Source of the DNA: Chimonanthus salicifolius
Lineage: Eukaryota > Streptophyta > Magnoliopsida > Laurales > Calycanthaceae
Direction of reading: 5' to 3'
Assembly: GCA_013350335.1 (NCBI GenBank)
Contig: CM023541.1
Coordinates: forward strand, 60,515,413-60,579,412
Length of the DNA: 64,000 nt
Shown: positions 46,400-58,689 of the stretch, one piece after another
Layout of the letters: every line of letters starts with the position of its first letter
Position numbering within the stretch: the first letter of the stretch is position 1
Notes under the pieces: model-generated
What the model was told of the DNA's origin: nothing
The model's input: the letters and a program-made list of their open reading frames with translations, nothing else
The model's database searches: none
Position numbers and translations under genes: made by a program

Positions 46400-47493
46400 A
46401 AATCCACATTGTTAAAGGTTTTTTTTAAAAAAAGAAAAAACCCTCAAATCTTCTAATTCCAAATTCATTCTATCTTCACAATCAACCCGTTTAATGGGTC
46501 ATACAGCATTTATCTAAATCATTTATCTCGCTATTTTGAAGTTGACTTTTATATTTTGAATTAACAAATTACTTTTATGAACCGACTGTGCTATCAGACG
46601 CCCATGAAACTTGGACCTATAAGCTCTAAGTTGTAACAATCAATTTTAATTAATTGTACTGTATGTTTTAATCTTTTGAATAGACCATACCATGATAGGA
46701 CCAATCATATCAAAGGCCAGAATTGGTGGATAACATGCCCCATTGTATGATATCTTGGTCCTATTGTGGATTGACATTATCCTATCATCACTCTTACAAT
46801 CTAATTGGTGGCTTGCAAAAAGAAACAATTCAAATATTTCACATATTTCAAACGAATCGAAGTGTACTAGTTAATTATTTACAAACATTTAACTATTCAT
46901 TCAATTAGACCTTAATCACCACAAATAATGAGACCTACAAAACTAATAGAAATTATCCATTGTGAAATAGTTCACAAAATTGATATAAACTTTTAATCAA
47001 ATCCCTTAAATCAATAAGAAGTCGTTAGGTCTCACTTTTCAATTTCAGTCAATAATTCGATAAGAGCTTTTTTTAGAAAGTTCACAAAATTTTGTTTGCA
47101 CCCGTTCAAAGAAATTAAAAAATAATTTAATTGATCCAATATAAATGATTTTTAATGAATATTATATCAAACATATCCCTTTTTAATTACTCATCACATG
47201 AAACTAAAGTAAGGCCACACAATGATGCAGCAAACGGTGACAAGTTCTTAAGCTCTAACTGTGACTGACTTAAGATCTTCTATAGACGAGTTTGTAAAAG
47301 ATCCATATAAGGGATGACCAGTTCCAGATCGGAATTGTACCTGTCACCGAAATGGGTTCGGAAAACAATTTTCCTTTTCGTTCATCGAATTCATCCCATC
47401 CAATAGAATACTATTCCGTTAATAGTCGTAGTAGGAATTCGGAGTTTCCTTAAAATTCAAAATTTCAAAAACCCGTTGTAGCCGTTAGGCAAC
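46400..47493. other. Spacer and 5' region of the PPR gene
   Basis: AT-rich. The last 200 bases are richer in G and C and probably contain the promoter and leader of the PPR gene. No other feature recognised. Confidence 0.5.
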
Positions 47494-50059
47494 ATGATTC
47501 CCAGCCTCTGCTTACCCACCAAAACCATACCCCTCCCTTTCAAACCCACCACCCTTTCCCGCCAGAAATGCTCGCTTCAAAGCCCTCCAAAGCACCCAAA
47601 TTTCGAGCTTCTAAAAGACCGTTTGATCCGACTTCTCGACAGAGGCCACCACCAAGGCGCCATTTCCACCCTTGATCTCATGACTCAACAAGGGATTCAG
47701 CCTGATCTCGTCACCTACTCTGTCCTCCTCAGATCATGCACTCGAAAAGGCGATCTCAAGCATGGAAAGCTTGTTCATGCCCGCTTGCTGGAGTCTGGCC
47801 TTGAATTTGATAACGTAGTCTTGAATTCTCTCATTAGCATGTATTCGAAATGTGGTGATTGGGAAACAGCAAATGAGATATTCAAGGCAATGGAGAACAA
47901 GAGAGATTTGGTTTCATGGAGTGCAATGATCTCATGCTTTGCACATAATAACCAGGCATTTGAAGCGATTCAGACTTTTTATAGGATGCTTGAATTTGGG
48001 GAGTACCCAAATCAGTTCTGCTTTGCAAGTATGATCCAGGCATGTTCTAATGTGGCGTATGCATGGATTGGGAGAGCGGTCTTCGGGTCTGTGCTGAAAA
48101 CTGGTTTTCTTGCATCTGATGTATGTGTTGGGTGTGCACTAATTGATATGTTTGTGAAGGCAGGTGAGTTGGTTTCTGCCAGACAGGTGTTTGACCTAAT
48201 GCCTGAAAGAAATTTGGTTGCATGGACTTTGCTAATTACTAGGTACACTCAAAGTGGGTTTCCTAGAGATGCAGTCAATTTGTTTATAGACATGAAATCG
48301 AGTGAATTTGAACCTGATCAGTTCAGTTTGAGTAGTGTTATCTCTGCCTGTGCTGAGTTAGGAGCCATTGATCTTGGGCAGCAATTGCATTCCCAAGCTA
48401 TCCTAACTGGATTGGCTTCAGATGTTTGCGTCGGATGCAGTCTGGTGGACATGTATGTGAAATGTGGGGTGGATGGATCAATGGACAACTCTAGGAAGGT
48501 TTTTGATCAGATGCCTGAACATAATGTTATGTCTTGGACTGCAATCATCACAGGATATGTGCAGAGTGGAGGACAAGAAGAGGAAGCAATCAAGCTCTTC
48601 TGTGAAATGAAAATGGGAAAAGTCCAGCCAAATCACTTTACATTTTCAAGTGTTCTAAAGGCATGCGCAAATCTGTCTGATCCTTATATGGGTGAACAAG
48701 TTTATGCCCATGTGGTTAAATCTGGTCTTGCATCAGTCACTTGTGTTGGTAATGCTTTTGTTAGCATGTACACTCGATCTGGCAGGATGGAAGAGGCCCA
48801 AAAAGCTTTCAATATTCTGTTTGAGAGGAATCTGATTTCTTACAATATAATGGTTGATGGATATTCTAAGAATTCAGATTCAGAAGAAGCATTCAAACTC
48901 TTCCATGAGATTGATAACTTAGGGATTGGGATCAGTGATTTTACTTTTGCCAGTCTGCTGAGTGCAGCTGCAAGTATTGGTGCATTGGGCCAGGGCCAGC
49001 AACTCCATGCTCGATTGTTGAAATCTGGATTTGAGTCAGATCAATGCATCAACAATGCTCTCATCTCCATGTATTCTAGATGTGGTAATATAGAGGATGC
49101 TTCTAGAGTGTTTGATGAGATGCTTGGTAAGAATGTTATCTCATGGACTTCAATGATAACGGGGTTTGCTAAACATGGGTATGCAAAAGAGGCTCTCAAG
49201 TTGTTTCACCAAATGATTTTGACTGGTATCAAACCAAATGAGGTTACCTACATTGCTGTTTTGTCTGCCTGTAGCCATGTCGGGTTGGTAGATGAAGGAC
49301 GGAAGCACTTCTACTCCATGTCTAGCAATCATGGTATCGTTCCAAGAATGGAGCATTATGCCTGCATGGTCGATGTGCTTGCACGGTCAGGCTTTCTCAA
49401 AGAAGCCCACGAGTTCATTAACTCAATGCCTTTCAAAGCTGATGCTTTAGTGTGGCGTACATTGCTTGGAGCTTGCAGAATTCATGGAAATTTGGAGCTT
49501 GGAGAAGTGGCAGCCAGATCTGTCTTAGAGCTACAACCACAGTGACCCAGCAGCACATATCCTACTTTCAAATTTGTATGCGGCGATCGGGCAATGGGAA
49601 AACGTAACAGAGACCAGGACTAGCATGAAAGAGAAAAAACTGACCAAAGAAGCCGGCTGCAGCTGGATAGAGATAGACAACAAAGTACATAAATTCTTTG
49701 TTGGAGATACTTCTCATCAACAAGCACAAGAGATCTTTGCCAAGTTGGATCAATTGGCTTGTGAAATTAAAGGTATGGGCTACACACCTGATACAAATTT
49801 TGTTCTTCATGATGTTGAGGAGGAACAGAAAGAGCAGTATCTGTTCCAACACAGTGAAAAGATCGCTGTTGCTTTCGGTCTTATAAAGACATCAGCACTG
49901 AGACCCATTCGGATATTTAAGAACCTCCGAGTGTGTGGAGACTGTCATACTGTGATCAAGTTCATTTCAGTCGCTACAGATCGAGAGATTATTGTAAGAG
50001 ACTCAAACCGCTTCCATCATATCAAAGATGGTGTTTGCTCCTGTGGTGATTATTGGTGA
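47494..50059 (+). pseudogene. EMB2261: PPR-DYW protein resembling EMB2261 (At3g49170), split by a frameshift
   Basis: Plant PLS-class pentatricopeptide proteins bind organelle RNA, and DYW domains deaminate C to U at editing sites. The Arabidopsis relative EMB2261 is plastid-targeted and needed for embryo development (recalled). The intronless frame from 47494 runs 683 residues: a Ser/Pro-rich transit-like N terminus, then many PPR repeats (SLISMYSKCGDWETANEIF, SWTAIITGYVQSG, SWTSMITGFAKHG). It ends at TGA 49543-49545 after LELQPQ. One base out of frame the protein resumes at once as SDPAAHILLSNLYAAIGQW, then CSWIEIDNKVHKF, HSEKIAVAFGL, CGDCH and finally CSCGDYW at 50059, a complete E/DYW end. 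A single extra base near 49538-49543 explains everything, and no homopolymer lies there. Removing it conceptually gives about 854 residues, close to the family length of about 850. No intron of plausible size bridges the gap. It is a recent pseudogene, a split allele or a sequence error. Confidence 0.9.
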
Positions 50060-50809
50060 AGTCCATGAAATGAGTAAAGGATGAGGATTTTGGCAACTGG
50101 ATGGAACTGTATTCATAAACTTTGGGTGCAAATGGCATGGGCATTAACCATTTTATGGACTGAGATGTCACCCTCAAACGATGGAACTTACAAATGCTGT
50201 TTTGAGACAAATCCACTTACATCATCTATAAATGACGATTCATAGAAGCCACAGTGTTTTCAAAAATTTACTCATTGCATGTATTTTTTTTTTTTTTCAG
50301 AGAACAATTATTTGTATAAATTGTTTGATTGAATGATTCTTTTGGCATAAAACCTTCATATATCTTATTTTCTGTAAATCTGTAAGGAAGCAATCAAGAA
50401 GGTAATAATTCATTTGGCATGATCTCGATGGCCCATGATTATGCAACCTAAAGTTGAAAATATAGTACACCAATACAGTCTCTTCCCTTTCTCAAATGGA
50501 GATGGAGAGAGTGTTAAAACTCAAAACTTGGATTCAACTAAAATTTCTATTGAATTAAAAAAAATTAGTCATTTTTGAAAAAAAATTCAAAAAATCTCAT
50601 CAACTTACTCAACTTGAATTCAACCCGATAATTCTATCGAGTTTAAAAGTTTAATCATATTTTTAAAAAATAATTATTTTTAAAATTAAAAATGCAAAAA
50701 AACTCATCAACTTAGTCAAATTTTTTTCAACTTTATTATATGTAGTGGAGTCTAGACTGACATGTATCTGATGGACATCTTCTACATCCTGTTTATGTAT
50801 TATATGTAG
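50060..50809. other. Spacer after the PPR gene
   Basis: Probable 3' UTR in the first few hundred bases, then AT-rich sequence without a recognised feature. Confidence 0.5.
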
Positions 50810-50817
50810 CTTCAATT

Positions 50818-51999
50818 CAGGGGCCGGCCCTGAGATTTCAGAGACCTTAGGCGAGTTTTTAAAATGGGACCTTTATATACTCAAAAAATAAAATCATACA
50901 ATTTTTTTTACAATGTGTGAAACTAAATAAAATATCATAATCAAATTTATAACAAAGTATTATTTAAAATTTATTCTTATTTTGAAATACAAAATTACTA
51001 ATTAAATTACTATATTCAAGCTTTTTTAACATTTATTTTTAAATAGATAAGATATCTAATCCATTCAATCTTTCTTGTGACATTATAGACCAAAGATAAG
51101 ATTTTATCAGTTTTAACTTTGAAAAACTTATTTCTATATAGGTATCTGTAACTGGTATAATCAACATTATTCTATAAGCAATTCATTCATTTGGAAAACA
51201 ACAATTCATTCTTTTTATATAATTTGGCAATTCATTTTTTTGGTACTGCATCTTTTAATATATTCGAGTGCGACACTAATGCAAATTCTAATTTGAAACG
51301 AAAATATTATTATTATTTTAATTTTTCTGTATTTTAAAAAAATTAAAAATTATCTTAATTATAATTATTTATACTTGTATATTACTTCTAATAAAATCTA
51401 CATTGATCAAATGAATAAAGCTATATTTTTTCATCTCTTTAAATTTTAAAAGCTTTAAATTATTTTTAATTCAAAACTATCAACTCAATATAGATTTTTC
51501 TTTCTCTTTATTTAGATGATAGATATATTTTAAAAGATTTTTTATTAATTAAAATTAATTTTTTTATTTTTATTATTATTATTAAACTCAATAAAATGAG
51601 GATTATAATAATAATTATTATGATTATTACTATCATTATTTTAATTTTTTAAGAAACGTACTCTTTAAATTGAGTAGAAAAATTATCAATATATAAACTT
51701 TTAATTTTGAGTGTTCTAAATTCAAAATAGTTAAAAATAGTCAAATGATTTCAAGTAGTATTACTTCAAATTATTGTTATTTTCATTATTATTATTAAAT
51801 AACTCGATAAAAATAAAAATAGTATAGAACCCGAGTCCTATATTTATAAAGCAACTGTTCTAACCAAACTGGACAACAATGGATTTAAACTTTAATATGC
51901 ATTATGAGCTATTTAACATATAATTAAGGAACTTATGAACTTAGAGGCCTAGAGGCCCTAGGCGGCTACCTATTTAGCCTATAGCCAAGACCAGCTCTG
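50818..51999. mobile_element. Non-autonomous hAT-like DNA transposon
   Basis: The left end starts CAGGGGCCGGCCCTGAG and soon has CCTTAGGCGAG. The right end, read on the minus strand, starts CAGAGCTGGTCTTGGC and has CCGCCTAGGGCC. Both resemble the CAGRGCCGGCCCTG ends of plant hAT MITEs. Flanks CTTCAATT (50810-50817) and CTTAAGTT (52000-52007) match at 6 of 8, consistent with an aged 8-bp target duplication. The 1182-bp interior is very AT-rich with no transposase frame. Confidence 0.6.
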
Positions 52000-52007
52000 C
52001 TTAAGTT

Positions 52008-53510
52008 ACTATATAATTGAGAAATACTCTGGTGCCGAAAATCAAATCTTACAAATTCACCATTAGTGAATAATAATTAATAATTTTAAGTTTTAAACTT
52101 CCACTCATGAATGATAAATAGACGTGACCTGATCTTATTCGTCCGTTGTCATTAACTAATGAATCTAAAATATTATATTTATTATTAAAGCGAAGTTCGA
52201 CAAATATGACTAGAATTCAGACGTCAGTACGTAAATCTCTAAACTTGTTCAAAAGTGAACTACTATATCCCAACGAGAGTAAGACAGGTATCCACCCATA
52301 GTCATTTGTAAGTATGTTCACAAATCTAATTCTAGAGATAATAACTACAATCGTTAATAGTAAGATATTTTTAAATTCTCAAATTTTTTTAGAGAATTTA
52401 ACAGAAAAATCTCATAGAAAATATACTATTTAAAAAATAATAAAAATAAATAATGTTATCGAAGTTTGAAAATATAGATAATTTTTCAGAAAAAAATGTA
52501 TATATAATGCAAACATTTTTAATGAAAATTTAATGGTAAAATCTCATAATTTTAAGGAAAATTTACAGTTAAAAATGACAGACGCAATAAACTCAAGTTT
52601 TTAACGTGCAAAAGTTATTTTGTTGATATTTTTATGATAAAAATAAAAATATAAAAAATATTTGTTACATTGTGTGTAAATTGTCACAACTGAATTAAAA
52701 ATCTACTCTTTGTTCTTTTGTACTCAACTTAAAGATCGAAAAATTTATATATGTTTTAAGAATTAATCAAATAGATATATAAAAAAAATAAAACTACTGA
52801 TTTGATCTCAAATAACACATGTGAAAGATATGCATCTGTTCTTAGTTTCTTACACGAGGTCACAAAATTTTGAAAGAAATCATACATTTAAGAGATTAAC
52901 ATCTTCATTTTGGTGCAAAAAATAAACTTAATAGACATTTTTATGGTGTTATATATTGATCCTTGATCACTGTCAAGTGGTAGAACACTAAAACCATTCT
53001 CATTTTAAGAAATGAAGGTATCAGATTTTGATTTTACCATTTGAAAAATGATCCCATGGAAAAGACTTGATTCTAATACCATCAGGTTCTACACCTCCAC
53101 CATCTATTATGATCGATATTAGATTTTTTTTTTAAAAGAAAAAAAAATTAGAAGACCGAGTCACCTGCATGTGATCATTCCTCGTCTAATTTTGCCTTCT
53201 CAATAGACATTATTTTAGCACTTCATATGTAAGACCTTACTTGCATGCATGTTAATTGAAGCAGCATCCTGGGTCAACCTACTCCGACTCAGTGAGTTAA
53301 TCAAACACATCAAACTGGATTCTGGCCCATGACTCGGTGTCATTCCTAGCACCGCCCGCCTATGCATTTCGATGTACATGCAATTTTGATACATCTTAGT
53401 CCAAAATACAGCCTGGTGATGCAGAAGAATGAGGGAAAAAAAAATAAAAAATCAGTCCAGATTAGCACCAAGAATGTACAAGTGAAGTAAAATGAACAAC
53501 ATATACACTG
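52008..53510. other. Spacer downstream of the PP2C gene
   Basis: AT-rich. A weak SINE-like head (AAGTGGTAGAACAC near 52975) is visible but lacks a good B box. The right end should contain the PP2C 3' UTR. Confidence 0.45.
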
Positions 53511-56500
53511 TCATCTACCATTTGCTTTCCTTAGCTCCACCACCACAACGCTTATGTTGTCATTACTTCCCCGGCCCATCGCGAGCTCCGCCAACAATGC
53601 CGCTGCCTCAGCAGCCGCATCACTGCTGGAACCCAAAAATCTCTTCTTTAATTGACCGGCGAGGCAACGTCGGGTGACCTCACACGCCATCTCATTTGGC
53701 ACCACATCCCATAATCCATCACTTGCCAATATTAGAAACTCGTCCTCCTCCGTACGACCGGTGACAATCACCTCCGGTTGCGAGATCACATAAGGCTTTA
53801 GGTAATGATCCCCTACGTTGCATCTTTGTTAGGACTGAAGAAAGGAAATTCCAGAGTAGAGACTAAAGACAACAATGGTGATAAGCACCACCACATTGGT
53901 AAAGAGTAATGCTTTATTCCTAAATTAAGAAGTGGTATAGTATGAGTTCTATACTGAGTAAACCGGTTTAATGAGGACCTTTCTTAGATGAGTCAAAACT
54001 CATGACCACCAGACGTTAATTACATTAAAAAAAAACTCCTAACTATTTGACCTTAGATGTGATAAATTGCTTCAAAAACAATCAAATCAAAACTACTACA
54101 GGGAAACAATCAAGTGGGATACACTTAATTCCATGGCCTGAACGAAATTATTTTAAAAGAAGTTGATAGTAAAAGACTGAAAGGTCCATTGACTGTGAAG
54201 GGTCAGCTTTAGACTGGCTCAACCAAAACCAACTGACCCAACTCTACCCTAGCTAGAGTTAAGTTCGGGCTTGGTTTCCATGATTTCAAGTTGCTTCTCA
54301 GCTGGAACCTCAGACGGAACAGGTTGGTTTTATCACAGCTTGGGATGGGTATTCACTATATTGTAAATTTGTAATAGCATTCTATCATATGGAACATTAT
54401 GTGTGTCTTGGCTTGACCCCATCCAATTTTACCAAATGAGTTCGGGTTTGATAAGAGTTGGGCTCAGTGGAACAGGAGATTTTTGTGATCAAGTTGTTAC
54501 TAGTTGAAACTCCTACAGTTTGAGTGTAGATTAGACCGTCCATTAGATTTGATGGTCAAACCCAACCTCACTTGCACCCATAATTTCAGCTGTTCATCTC
54601 TTCTTTCACCCCAAGACAAATTTTCTGCAAAGAATGACACCTATCATCGGTCTAAACATTTTGGTTTGGTACATGTAACTTTTGTTGGTATCATTGTTCA
54701 AAAACTCAAAATTGAGAGTAGATTCAAAATTATTTAAGTTCAGTAATTCGGATAAATTATCAATTTACTTGAAAAAAATTCGATAAAACTTGAAGATTCA
54801 TTCAACTTAGACCGACTAACCTGAGGTTTTTTGAGTTTTTAAACTGTGGTTAATACTATTGCAACAGTACTGCTGCTACTTGAGATGAAAATTAAAGTTT
54901 AATCTAGTGCATTTGCACCATAGGTTTTTCATTATTTTGAAAATTTTAGACGTGTTTTGCGTGGTTAACCTAAATACCCTTGACTTCAAAAATTACCGCT
55001 GCTACCAATGAAAGTGAATTACCTATAGACCTAGAAGTAGCTAGTACTCCTAGGACACGATGACTGTCCCAATTTATAACTCTTCCACCCGCTGCTTCCA
55101 CTCTCTCCATCTCATCTGGTCTGTCGGGCTATATGAAAGGAAAAGGGCCTCATTAAGTGTATAGTCCACACATAAAATGAACAAACACAACACTTAAATG
55201 ATAAAAATGCAAATAAAAGAGTATAAAAAATAGTATGGATATATTACAGATATTAAAAAAAAATGATCACCCGCATATTGTGTGCTATCTAATGGTCCTT
55301 GTTGGAGTATGAGATTCCACAAAAAATATATATTGATTGAAACAATCATGTCATTATGTTAAGGCTGCAAAATTTAACTATTAATAAAATATTAAATTGA
55401 TCAAATTGTGAAGTTAAAAAATATTGCTTAATTAATTTAATTTTATGAGACTTGTGTTGAAGAGAAAATATTTTCAAGAGATCATCACTATCCCATTTGA
55501 TAGATTACGCAAGATAATATTGTCCACACTAAGTATGCAGGTGATCATTTCAGTGGAAAGTTTGACAATCAAATTGTATCAACTCATCTAAATTTTTTTT
55601 CGAGTTCTTATTTATCTAAGAAAATCACCCACTCAAAATGATGATGACCCACATAGTGATTTGTACAATATTAGAGATAGATTCACCAAATGAGTTGATA
55701 AGAAATCAATCAGAAAGAACTTGTCTTAAAAATACTAAAATGATTTTAATTAAATAATAATTACAAAATCATAATTTAAGCTCGTCAATCAGATTAAATT
55801 ACTTCCTGATTTTTAAAATTTGCACCCTTTATTCCCAAAATACCCCCACCTGTAATGTTCCAAATTTGCAACATGATTCCCAAAATGCCCCTATCTGCCA
55901 ATCATGATTCATGACGGTAGTAAGTTAACAAATTTTCACCTTGTGATCGCGCGACAGTGGTACGGCCACCCCTCCTCTCGACAACACCGCTCTCGAATCC
56001 CCGCAGTTTGCCACCACCACCTTCTCTGTCCCCACCATTGCCACCACTGCCGTCGAACCGATAGTCTTTATGGCCGCTGCCGCGGCCTTGTCCCCTGCTG
56101 CTTCCACGACCTCTCCGTCCATCTTCGCGAAGCACGACTCCATCACCCCCTTCCAATCCACCTCTCCGCCATCGTCACCGACCCGGCGCTCCTCCACCTC
56201 CGCTGCCACAATTCGGTGAAGCCGATCCCGGCACGCCTCCGCCACCATTGCTCCACCGTGTCCATCGTATACTCCGAAGAAGTCGTATAGTACGGAATCT
56301 CCGGCAACCACTAGCCTTGGAGCCACTACCACTGCGTCTTCCATCTCCCTCCGCCGCCCGCACACTGCCACTGACCCATGCCACCGCCGTGTCCTCTCAC
56401 CGGATACCTCCCCTCCCGACACTAAGATCCCCACCCGAAGATCCAAATTCATATTTGGTTTCAGATTCGTGTTGCCTCCAAAACAGAATACTCCCTCCAG

Positions 56501-56788
56501 GTCCTCAGAGGACGAGCATGACGTCAACGAAGGGTCGGAGGATGACGCCAGCAGCTCGGCATCTGCGCGGGACGGGTTTCCCGTACGAGCTCGCTTCGCC
56601 AGCTCGCGATCCTGGCCTTTGGATTCGGCGCATTTCAGCCGTCGGGTCTCTAGTCTCCTGCGTCGAGCTGCGCTTGCTTTCTTGATAGAACACGGACCTT
56701 GTATTTTCCCAATGGACGGCTGGGATTTTTCTTCTTCACCGTCATTCATTCCCGCCCTCGCTGCTACTATCTTCCTTCCCTCGCCCAT
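53511..56788 (-). CDS. Clade A protein phosphatase 2C (PP2CA/HAI type)
   Basis: Predicted Ser/Thr phosphatase that inactivates SnRK2 kinases and is itself blocked by ABA-bound PYR/PYL receptors (family knowledge). Three exons on the minus strand: 55940-56788, 55023-55128 and 53511-53812, phases matching, 418 residues. The N terminus is basic ([10 protein letters not shown], residues 41-50), as in PP2CA, HAI and AHG1. Catalytic motifs: REMEDAV (148-153), YDGHGG (174-179), GDSRAV (263-268), DHKPDRPDE across the first junction, [13 protein letters not shown] (315-327), ASDGLWDVV (348-355) and [12 protein letters not shown] (401-412). Trp303 in [13 protein letters not shown] aligns with the lock Trp that contacts ABA receptors; AHG1 lacks it, so this is more like PP2CA or HAI. 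An upstream in-frame Met at 56818 is possible, but a TATA-like motif at 56850 favours 56788. Exon 1 is GC-rich against AT-rich surroundings. The first donor is GTGAAA, slightly unusual. No lesion seen. Confidence 0.92.
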
Positions 56789-56849
56789 GAGCTTTCTCTG
56801 ATTAGTTTTTCTGATCATGGGTACTTTTGGGTGCCTATCATCTTCTCAA

Positions 56850-56857
56850 CTTATAAG
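56850..56857 (-). promoter_or_regulatory. TATA-like motif of the PP2C gene
   Basis: CTTATAAG lies 62-69 nt upstream of the chosen PP2C ATG on the minus strand. Its position suits initiation just upstream of 56788 and leaves almost no leader for the alternative Met at 56818. Confidence 0.35.
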
Positions 56858-56899
56858 ACAAATATGGTCGGTATTTTTATCTTTATTTCAATAAAATAT

Positions 56900-57396
56900 T
56901 TGTATTTATTAATATTGAGATTTTACATTTTTTTATTATTATCACTAATATTTAGTATCATCTATATTGTAAAAAGATAATAATATTACAATCTTAACAA
57001 CATTTTAAAAAACTTTAATAATTATTATAAGTAATTTAGTTTAATTTTTATAATTTTAATAAATGTATTTAATAATAAACTTTTTTGATAATTTGATGAC
57101 ATTGTATGATTGAAGAGAATGTCATTATAAATTATATTTTATTTATAAACTTACTAATAATTATCTTATTTTAATTTTTTAATTTATTATTATAATTTTA
57201 TTATTTTAAAATATTATATTTTTTATGAAACCTATAACATCACAATAAAACTCTTAGATTTTATAAGTAGTCGATAATATCTCAATCATGATATTTGTCA
57301 TATTAAAAAAACTTTCAAATTATAAATTTTTGTTATTTTATATTTTCTATCTTTATTATGTTTGTAATTTAGTATCATTGCAAGTCTCACTTGTAT
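56900..57396. other. AT-rich spacer upstream of PP2C
   Basis: Extremely AT-rich sequence. No coding frame or element boundary recognised. Confidence 0.5.
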
Positions 57397-57484
57397 TACT
57401 CCCTCTGTCTCAAAATAGTTGTCTGATATGTTATTTTGATTCTCTTTTTCTCTATGGGATGACTAAAATGAGATGAAGAGAGTA
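57397..57484. mobile_element. Stowaway-like MITE
   Basis: Begins TA CTCCCTCTGTCTCAAAATAG and ends CTAAAATGAGATGAAGAGAG TA. The ends form imperfect inverted repeats of about 22 bp with TA at each border, the hallmark of Tc1/mariner-derived Stowaway MITEs. At 88 bp it is very short, so an internal deletion is likely. Confidence 0.6.
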
Positions 57485-57489
57485 TTATT

Positions 57490-58130
57490 TTACCGACATA
57501 GATGTGTAAGGACTAAACCTTTATTAAATCATTTTAATTTCTTTATTTTACTACAATTTTTTTAATTTTTTAATTATTATTTTTAAAATAATGATAGACA
57601 AGACAATTTATAATAAAGAGTCACTTTTTGCATTTTTTTTAATTTCAATAGTTTCAAATGTGTTAAAAATAAATACAGAAAATAGTGGCTAAATCAATGT
57701 CTATTTTAATAGTCAATTTAAAGAATTCAAATTACATAAAACTTTATTATATGAAACAATTTTTTTCTTGTATAAGCAAATGACAAGTTTCTATCCATCT
57801 CCCGAGGAAAAATGGGGACAATAGCTCTAACATGCCCAATCTTTAATAAACAATTAATAAAGAAATGACACAGAGAGGTGTCAAGTTTTGATGAAAATGC
57901 AAGAATTGAAAAACTACGGACCTATTGAATATTAATTAACTTAGGAAAGGAGCATACACATGCACGCGTTCATTTCCATTGAAGAGGAAGTCCTTTTCAT
58001 GATTTCCTCCCTTCAACGACCGCAGAAAAGATGACAAGTCTAAACCGTTGGATTGGGTGGACGGGCTAGATCATCGCCAGGTCGTAGTAGGAACAACAGT
58101 CGTGCAGTAGCAACGCATCGCGAGCTGCTC
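57490..58130. other. Spacer upstream of PP2C, middle part
   Basis: AT-rich to about 57900, then more balanced composition leading into the ACGT-core cluster. No gene supported. Confidence 0.45.
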
Positions 58131-58142
58131 TTTTGGCAAGAG

Positions 58143-58359
58143 ACGTGGACGGATGAAAATTCTCCATGGAACACGTGTCGCAGGGATTTGTTGGTTCGGC
58201 ATCTTCTTGGCCGAAAGATATTTCATTGGAATGCGGTGTTCAGTAGTTTTCGATTGGAGCCTGGGAGCAAAAGAGATAACGCGGCGAGATTCCGTCATCT
58301 CATGTCTTGCAGTTCAGACAAAGTACGTTGAATCTCGCTAGACAAATTGTACACGTGGC
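58143..58359. promoter_or_regulatory. Cluster of ACGT-core elements (ABRE-like)
   Basis: Three ACGT cores occur in about 220 bp: GACGTGGA at 58142-58149, ACACGTGTC at 58171-58179 and ACACGTGGC at 58351-58359. The last fits the ABA-response element consensus well. The cluster is about 1.4-1.6 kb upstream of the PP2C start. ABA induction of this class is common, so a distal enhancer role is plausible but inferred. Confidence 0.4.
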
Positions 58360-58689
58360 ATACTTGAGGCTATACTGGCCCACTTTACCAAATGATCCGA
58401 AACTCCTCATTGGAGGACGTTCCTACTCCATCGTATGTGGAGTTCAGGACCTGGTTTTACCCCCAGAACTTGGGTCGGACCTATTCAAACGTGACCGACT
58501 CAATTTAGCTAGCTCAACTCGGCTTTAAACTAGAGGTGGTCCAATTGAGTCAGAGTCACGGGTCGAAAATTCGAGATTTTTTTCTCTTCAATTTTTTTTT
58601 TTTTTTTAAGATCTCGGTGGCTTTTTTTTTTGAAAAAATTCATTTAAAAAATTAAAAAAGGTTTTTTTTAAAATAAAAAAAATATAAAT

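Noticed and set aside
49543..49700. A short intron that would repair the PPR frameshift
   Set aside because: The gap between frames is essentially zero residues, so any intron would be far below the plant minimum of about 60-70 nt and would delete conserved residues.
55902..56384. Several long Gly/Arg-rich and Pro/His-rich frames opposite PP2C exon 1
   Set aside because: Shadows caused by GC-rich codon use of the phosphatase exon. Only the minus-strand frame with YDGHGG and GDSRAV is real.
58053..58331. 92-residue plus-strand open frame
   Set aside because: Arg-rich composition without a domain, no splice or TATA context, and overlapping open frames on both strands. It sits in the ACGT-core region and is more likely regulatory DNA.
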